From Oscillospiraceae bacterium (GTDB taxonomy: Bacteria; Bacillota; Clostridia; UMGS1810): a stretch of 32,644 nt of DNA. Both the position numbers and the translations under genes were made by a program. This document shows, piece by piece, positions 28,354 through 32,644 of the stretch (within the stretch, counting starts at the first letter, position 1; every line of letters starts with the position of its first letter). The notes beneath the pieces were generated by a model that saw only the letters and a program-made list of their open reading frames with translations, did not search any database and was not told the DNA's origin. The DNA is taken from assembly GCA_015068565.1 (NCBI GenBank), contig SVKG01000004.1, positions 1 through 32,644 on the forward strand, in the 5' to 3' direction.

Positions 28354-28692
28354 CTACGCCTCGGCAGGTTTGGTTACCTCACGGATTGACCAACGGCTGA
28401 TTTTCATAGTTGATTTGTCTGTGGCTGAACCTGTTTCAATAACAAGTGTATCGTCTTTGATAGAAACGATTTTACCATGGATACCGCCGATTGTAATAAT
28501 CTTATCCCCCACAACAAGGGCAGAGAGCATCTCTCTGGTGAGTTTATCCTTCTTGCGCTGCGGACGGATCATCATAAAATAAAGCAAAGCAATAAGCAGA
28601 ATGGGCATAATCAATGTGCTAAGCCCTGCGGCACCTGCTGCACTTGCTGCCGCAGTACCTTCTGCAAACGCTGTCATTACAAATATGTTCAT
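28354..28692 (-). CDS. yajC: Preprotein translocase subunit YajC
   Basis: 112 aa; single TM then YFMMIRPQRKKDKLTREMLSALVVGDKIITIGGIHGKIVSIKDDTLVIET. Confidence 0.94.
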   Translation of the reverse strand: MNIFVMTAFAEGTAAASAAGAAGLSTLIMPILLIALLYFMMIRPQRKKDKLTREMLSALVVGDKIITIGGIHGKIVSIKDDTLVIETGSATDKSTMKISRWSIREVTKPAEA

Positions 28693-28788
28693 AATATTCC
28701 CTCCTGGTTTATTATCTATATAATTATAACGTCTTTTCTCTCATTATGCAAGGGGTTTTAACGCTTTTTTTGGATAAATATCAAAAAT

Positions 28789-29292
28789 TTAGCCGATGCG
28801 CAGTTCTTCTATAATAAATTCGGCTACCTTATCCGGCGCAATGTCCAGGGTGTGGGCAAACTCCTGATGTATTAACTTTTCCGCCGCACTCAGAATCTTA
28901 CTGTCGGATACATAGATCTTCTTCCCTGTCCTCTCCCTTTCTGCCTGTTTTAAGTGGATTTCACATATCATTTGCAAAATCTTTCCCTGATCGCCCTCTT
29001 TGAGAATAGATGAAAAAAGTTCTCTCCTCTCGGCACTGCCCTCCACCCACAGTGGCTCTTTTACCGAAACAGTGTGAATTATGTCTTTGATATCATTACT
29101 GTCAAGCAATCTGCGGAGTTTTACTTTGCCTCCATCGACAGGAATGTGTATAACAGTATTGGTAGAATCATACAGGGTTTTAAGCACATAATACTTCCGC
29201 TTCTCTCCGCCGCCAAAACTCTCCTCGGTTATCTTCTCTATACGGCACACGCCCACTCCCGGATGAATTACTGTATCACCTGTTTTATACAT
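28789..29292 (-). CDS. CarD family transcriptional regulator
   Basis: 167 aa; MYKTGDTVIHPGVGVCRIEKITEESFGGGEKRKYYVLKTLYDSTNTVIHIPVD, a CarD/TRCF RNAP-interacting domain. RBS GGGAGG. Confidence 0.88.
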   Translation of the reverse strand: MYKTGDTVIHPGVGVCRIEKITEESFGGGEKRKYYVLKTLYDSTNTVIHIPVDGGKVKLRRLLDSNDIKDIIHTVSVKEPLWVEGSAERRELFSSILKEGDQGKILQMICEIHLKQAERERTGKKIYVSDSKILSAAEKLIHQEFAHTLDIAPDKVAEFIIEELRIG

Positions 29293-29548
29293 TTTGTATC
29301 CTCCCTACGTTTTGTGTTCCCATATTCAGGTACAACACAGTTTTACGGACATAATCCCTCCTTATATATTATACCTTTTACTCCCAAAAAATGTAATGGA
29401 TTTTTTGAACGAAAATCCTTACAGGATTTTTAGTCATTTTTATCAATCAACGCTATCCTTTTAAAACCATTTCAAGTAAATCAATTTATTGCTTTCCCGC
29501 TTTTTATGTGTTATAATCAATATAATTTTTACGTCGGAGTGTGTATAT

Positions 29549-30073
29549 ATGGATTTGGTTATACAAATAACGGGGATTCTGGGTATCCTCGCAAGTGTTA
29601 TCTCTTTTCAGTGCAAAAAACACAAGTCCATTCTGTTTTTCAGGAGTGCCAATGAGTTTATTTTTGCAATCCAGTACTTTTTACTTGGTGCTTATACAGG
29701 TATGGCCGTTAATCTTGTGGGTTGTCTCAGAAATTATGTGTTTTCAAAACAGGTTTCCAATAACAACAAAACAGCAGCATCAATTACATTTTTCAGTCTG
29801 CTGTTTATTACTTTCGGTTTTCTCACTTGGCAGGGCTGGAAAAGTATGCTGATTATAGTTGCCAAGGTATTATCCACTATCGCTTACGGCAACAAAAATA
29901 CCACCTTTGTACGGACAGGCATCCTGATAACCAGTACCAGTTGGCTTATTTACAACTGCTGTGTATCTTCCGTCGCGGGAGTTATATGCGAGGCATTTAC
30001 TCTCCTGTCATTAGTCGCAGGAATCATCCGACTCGATGTTATTCCGGCATTATCGAAACATACCGCAAAATAA
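29549..30073 (+). CDS. YgjV-family inner membrane protein
   Basis: MDLVIQITGILGILASVISFQCKKHKSILFFRSANEFIFAIQYFLLGAYTGMAVNLVGCLRNYVF, typical YgjV-like. Start after CGGAG, 20 codons inside the ORF track call. Confidence 0.82.
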   Translation: MDLVIQITGILGILASVISFQCKKHKSILFFRSANEFIFAIQYFLLGAYTGMAVNLVGCLRNYVFSKQVSNNNKTAASITFFSLLFITFGFLTWQGWKSMLIIVAKVLSTIAYGNKNTTFVRTGILITSTSWLIYNCCVSSVAGVICEAFTLLSLVAGIIRLDVIPALSKHTAK

Positions 30074-30074
30074 A

Positions 30075-30106
30075 AAAAGGACATAGCGAAAACGCTATGT
30101 CCTTTT
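30075..30106. terminator. Bidirectional terminator
   Basis: AAAAGGACATAGCG-AAAA-CGCTATGTCCTTTT. Confidence 0.85.
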
Positions 30107-30124
30107 CTTGTATGCAGTAACTTT

Positions 30125-30361
30125 TTACTTTTCAACTTTACGATAACTGTAAAGTCCGTCATACACCTCATGCAAGTCTTTTGTATCCGGTGCTACCTGA
30201 ATAAGCCCTGTACACTCCGTTGCCGAGGCGGTACTGCCTACAAGATCGTCAGGGAAAAGCCGCATCTCCCCAAGTTCATCATCGGGAGAATTAACGGCAT
30301 TTTCGTAATCGAAAAATGTTTCTTCGTTTTCTCTCCATTTAAATTGCCCGGTTCTATGCAT
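30125..30361 (-). CDS. Small acidic hypothetical protein (78 aa)
   Basis: MHRTGQFKWRENEETFFDYENAVNSPDDELGEMRLFPDDLVGSTASATECTGLIQVAPDTKDLHEVYDGLYSYRKVEK; strong RBS GGAGGGG 8-10 nt upstream; followed by a terminator on the minus strand. Confidence 0.75.
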   Translation of the reverse strand: MHRTGQFKWRENEETFFDYENAVNSPDDELGEMRLFPDDLVGSTASATECTGLIQVAPDTKDLHEVYDGLYSYRKVEK

Positions 30362-30437
30362 TTAAAAATCCCCTCCGCAAATATTATTAACGGGGAGGAA
30401 TAAATTTATTCGTGATTTTTTTGAAAAGTCGTATAAA

Positions 30438-30484
30438 TAGAAATGACCCTCGATTACATCCTCTGCAATCAAGGGTCATTTCTG
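30438..30484. repeat. Long imperfect inverted repeat (hairpin)
   Basis: AGAAATGACCCTCGATT-ACATCCTCTGC-AATCAAGGGTCATTTCT; arms about 17 nt with one bulge/mismatch; lies in an ORF-poor interval. Confidence 0.7.
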
Positions 30485-30850
30485 TTCACTTTTCAAATCT
30501 AACTTCATTGGTTAACCTCTCTTTCTTTGTCTGCCCTCCGCCTTGTATTCGGTACAAAGGGTTTTTCAACTTTTACTACGAAGGCCCCGATCTGAACTCT
30601 TTTACTCCTTATCTATATAAAACGTATCACCGTCGTGTTTTCCTTCTTTCTTTTAATTACAGTTCAAATCTTTTAATAAACTCCCGGTTATCTTCACCTT
30701 CATATTAAAAGCCTTTTCTTACTTTCTCATTGGACTCTCCTCCTTTGCTCATCTATAATATAACACACACTTCGCACCATTTTCAATTGACAAAATATAA
30801 AAAATATTCCTTACTTTTTTAGTTAAATAGCAGAAAATGGAAAAAACCTA

Positions 30851-30880
30851 TTTACAAACGGAATTTGTGTATGGTATAAT
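30851..30880 (+). promoter_or_regulatory. Candidate sigma-A promoter with no downstream ORF
   Basis: TTTACA (30851-30856), 18-bp spacer, TATAAT (30875-30880). Confidence 0.6.
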
Positions 30881-30897
30881 TAGTTTATGGTTGTGTT

Positions 30898-30930
30898 AAA
30901 ACAGGTGTCCCTGCGAGGGACACCTGTTTT
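30898..30930. terminator. Perfect 15-bp hairpin 1
   Basis: AAAACAGGTGTCCCT-GCG-AGGGACACCTGTTTT. Confidence 0.75.
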
Positions 30931-30941
30931 GTTTTAAGGGG

Positions 30942-30976
30942 ATAAAGAAAAAGGACACCTGCGGGTGTCCTTTTTT
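30942..30976. terminator. Hairpin 2, bidirectional terminator downstream of the minus-strand module
   Basis: ATAAAGAAAAAGGACACC-TGCG-GGTGTCCTTTTTT. Confidence 0.8.
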
Positions 30977-31043
30977 GATTTGATAATTTCGAGTGGGTAT
31001 TTTATTTTTGTGAACTTATAAAATATATAAAATCAAGTTGCTT

Positions 31044-31409
31044 TTAATCTTTTTCAGATGTTGATTCATTGTTCAACTTCTTTTGTTTTGAATATCCTAT
31101 AAATCCCAAAACCAAAATTGGCACACCGAACATAAAATACATCATAAACATCAATGTTCCTACAGAATACAAAATTGCTCCCACGAGAGCAGCCCACGTC
31201 TTTTTGGCAAAAACACCTATCCATCCAAAAACTGCCCCGATTAAAAACATAATCATATGTGGCATAACAAGAGCCGTGGCTATCGCTCCGCCAACTGCTT
31301 CAGCCCCTTCGCTTGATGCCGTTGTTCCGAAAAAATATGATATTAAATAAATGGCATAGCAGGTTGCCAATGCCGTTGCAACAAATAAACACTTACTTCT
31401 CTTTGTCAT
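31044..31409 (-). CDS. Small multi-TM hypothetical membrane protein
   Basis: 121 aa with about four hydrophobic segments (CLFVATALATCYAIYLISYFFG; VMPHMIMFLIGAVFGWIGVFA; LVGAILYSVGTLMFMMYFMFGVPILVLGFIGYSKQKK). 20 nt downstream of the SHOCT gene. Confidence 0.75.
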   Translation of the reverse strand: MTKRSKCLFVATALATCYAIYLISYFFGTTASSEGAEAVGGAIATALVMPHMIMFLIGAVFGWIGVFAKKTWAALVGAILYSVGTLMFMMYFMFGVPILVLGFIGYSKQKKLNNESTSEKD

Positions 31410-31429
31410 CTTTAAAAACTCCTTTGCAC

Positions 31430-32065
31430 TTAGTATTTAACACTTATTTTATGCCCGTATTTCTTTATATCACTTATACTGGCATTTTTATTTCCCCACT
31501 CTGTTCCATCTTCAAAATAAACACTGTATACAAAAATATCTCCGCCCTTTATCGAGGAATCCAACAACTGCCAACTTTTAGTGGAAGTAGCCCCTGCAGA
31601 AATAGTATTATCTGTATAAAGTTCTCTTGTAGTAAATATTCCATTTACCTCTTCACCGTAAACATCTACTGGCAAGAAATAAAATTTAATTGCAGATATG
31701 TTTTGGCTTGTTGTATTGGTGATAGTCAAACTCAATTCTGGCACTCCAATAATATTATCATACATTTTACCGGAAACACTTATAGGCATTTCATTTGAAA
31801 ATTCTGCGGGTTTTTGCTCTTCTTTTTTTACAACTTCAACTTGGTTTGTTTCATTAACAGTTTTTGAATTATTATCAACATTTGAGGAAATAATACCTAT
31901 ACAGAACATAAAAACACCTATAACGGCAATTGCTAAACCGATATTCTTTTGGATTTTCTTCTTTCCTGTATTCAAAAGCATATCCTTTTGTTTCTTAAAT
32001 TCTTCTTCCGAAATTACACCTTCATCTAACAATTTTTTCAGTTTAACAAGTTCATCTGTATTCAT
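31430..32065 (-). CDS. SHOCT-domain membrane-anchored protein with C-terminal DUF5780-like beta domain
   Basis: N-terminal LVKLKKLLDEGVISEEEFKKQKDMLL is a SHOCT signature; one TM (IGLAIAVIGVFMFCIGIISS); C-terminal PELSLTITNTTSQNISAIKFYFLPVDVYGEEV..TISAGATSTKSWQLLD resembles DUF5780/FxLYD folds. Confidence 0.82.
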   Translation of the reverse strand: MNTDELVKLKKLLDEGVISEEEFKKQKDMLLNTGKKKIQKNIGLAIAVIGVFMFCIGIISSNVDNNSKTVNETNQVEVVKKEEQKPAEFSNEMPISVSGKMYDNIIGVPELSLTITNTTSQNISAIKFYFLPVDVYGEEVNGIFTTRELYTDNTISAGATSTKSWQLLDSSIKGGDIFVYSVYFEDGTEWGNKNASISDIKKYGHKISVKY

Positions 32066-32085
32066 AAAAACTCTCCTTTTGTCGT

Positions 32086-32129
32086 AATATCCCGATTTGG
32101 GATATTTTCATTATACCGAAATGGGATAA
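32086..32129. promoter_or_regulatory. Two operator-like inverted repeats in the divergent intergenic region
   Basis: AATATCCC-GATTT-GGGATATT (32086-32106, perfect) and TTATACC-GAAAT-GGGATAA (32111-32129, one mismatch); centres 24 bp apart; directly upstream of the XRE gene. Confidence 0.75.
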
Positions 32130-32149
32130 TTTTGTCAAGAGGTGTTTTT

Positions 32150-32356
32150 ATGAGATTAAAGGAACTACGGCAACAAAAAAACATATCACAACTCAAATTG
32201 GCCATGGACTTAAATATGAGTCAGAATACAATAAGTCGATATGAAACCGGTGAGCGAAAACCCGGAATATCGGAACTGATACTTCTGGCAGACTATTTTG
32301 ATGTGTCTATTGACTATCTCGTCGGAAGAACAGACAATCCCAAAACAAATGTATAA
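32150..32356 (+). CDS. XRE-family HTH transcriptional regulator
   Basis: MRLKELRQQKNISQLKLAMDLNMSQNTISRYETGERKPGISELILLADYFDVSIDYLVGRTDNPKTNV, canonical Cro/CI HTH. Start placed at MRLKEL. Confidence 0.93.
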   Translation: MRLKELRQQKNISQLKLAMDLNMSQNTISRYETGERKPGISELILLADYFDVSIDYLVGRTDNPKTNV

Positions 32357-32387
32357 AGAAAAAGAACACCCGTGGGTGTTCTTTTTT
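32353..32387. terminator. Terminator of the XRE gene, related to hairpin 2 at 30942-30976
   Basis: ATAAAGAAAAAGAACACC-CGTG-GGTGTTCTTTTTT. Confidence 0.85.
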
Positions 32388-32644
32388 GCGTGGAAAGTAA
32401 TTGAACCAACGTCCGGTCAACAAAATAGTCGGTTTGCTTCGTTCGTAAAACAAACTCGCAAATCTCCTTTTTGTTTCCGCTTTCGTACTCGCTTCTTCTC
32501 ACACTGTGAGCGCTCGTACTCAAGCCCCTTTACCGTCAACTTCATCGCCTCACCTGCGCGCCGTATGAGGGCGCTTTGTTCGTCGGAAGTTTTGGCATAC
32601 GACCTCTCTTCCGTTCAACTTCGCATTCGGCTCGTTTCACGGGC

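Noticed and set aside
32314-32523. 69-aa minus-strand ORF
   Set aside because: Crosses the XRE terminator and overlaps the XRE gene; no RBS or family resemblance.

Overview
The window is a chromosomal segment of a spore-forming Clostridia-type Firmicute, judged from spoVFA/spoVFB, a SpoVD-like PBP, spoVG, veg, the SCIFF locus and csaB. Most of it is conserved core gene content. From left to right it contains: a dcw cluster on the minus strand (mraZ-rsmH-ftsL-like-PBP/spoVD-murE-murF, with murF cut by the window edge); spoVG; veg and recR; an AGCS-family Na+/amino-acid symporter with a frameshift; tRNA-Ser(GGA) next to an 87-bp perfect direct repeat; an aminotransferase, trpS, a tagO/wecA-like gene and mnaA/wecB; spoVFA/spoVFB; a csaB-DUF5693-like-murJ-like operon; a phosphodiester glycosidase-like exoprotein; a YitT-family protein; lysA; dapA under a probable lysine riboswitch; the SCIFF ranthipeptide locus (scfB plus a 48-aa precursor missing from the ORF track); a TIGR04086-like protein, yajC and a CarD-like protein; a YgjV-like protein; and a small accessory segment at 30.1-32.6 kb. 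The accessory segment has an XRE repressor divergent from a SHOCT/DUF5780-like gene, with two operator-like inverted repeats and related terminator hairpins at each end. I found no CRISPR array, transposase or phage module, and no clear new multi-gene system. The best leads are the duplicated tRNA-Ser 3' segment, a promoter that runs directly into two hairpins with interchangeable arms at 30.85-30.98 kb, the XRE/SHOCT module, and the SCIFF locus with its intercistronic hairpin. All family assignments come from reading the sequence; no database search was run.
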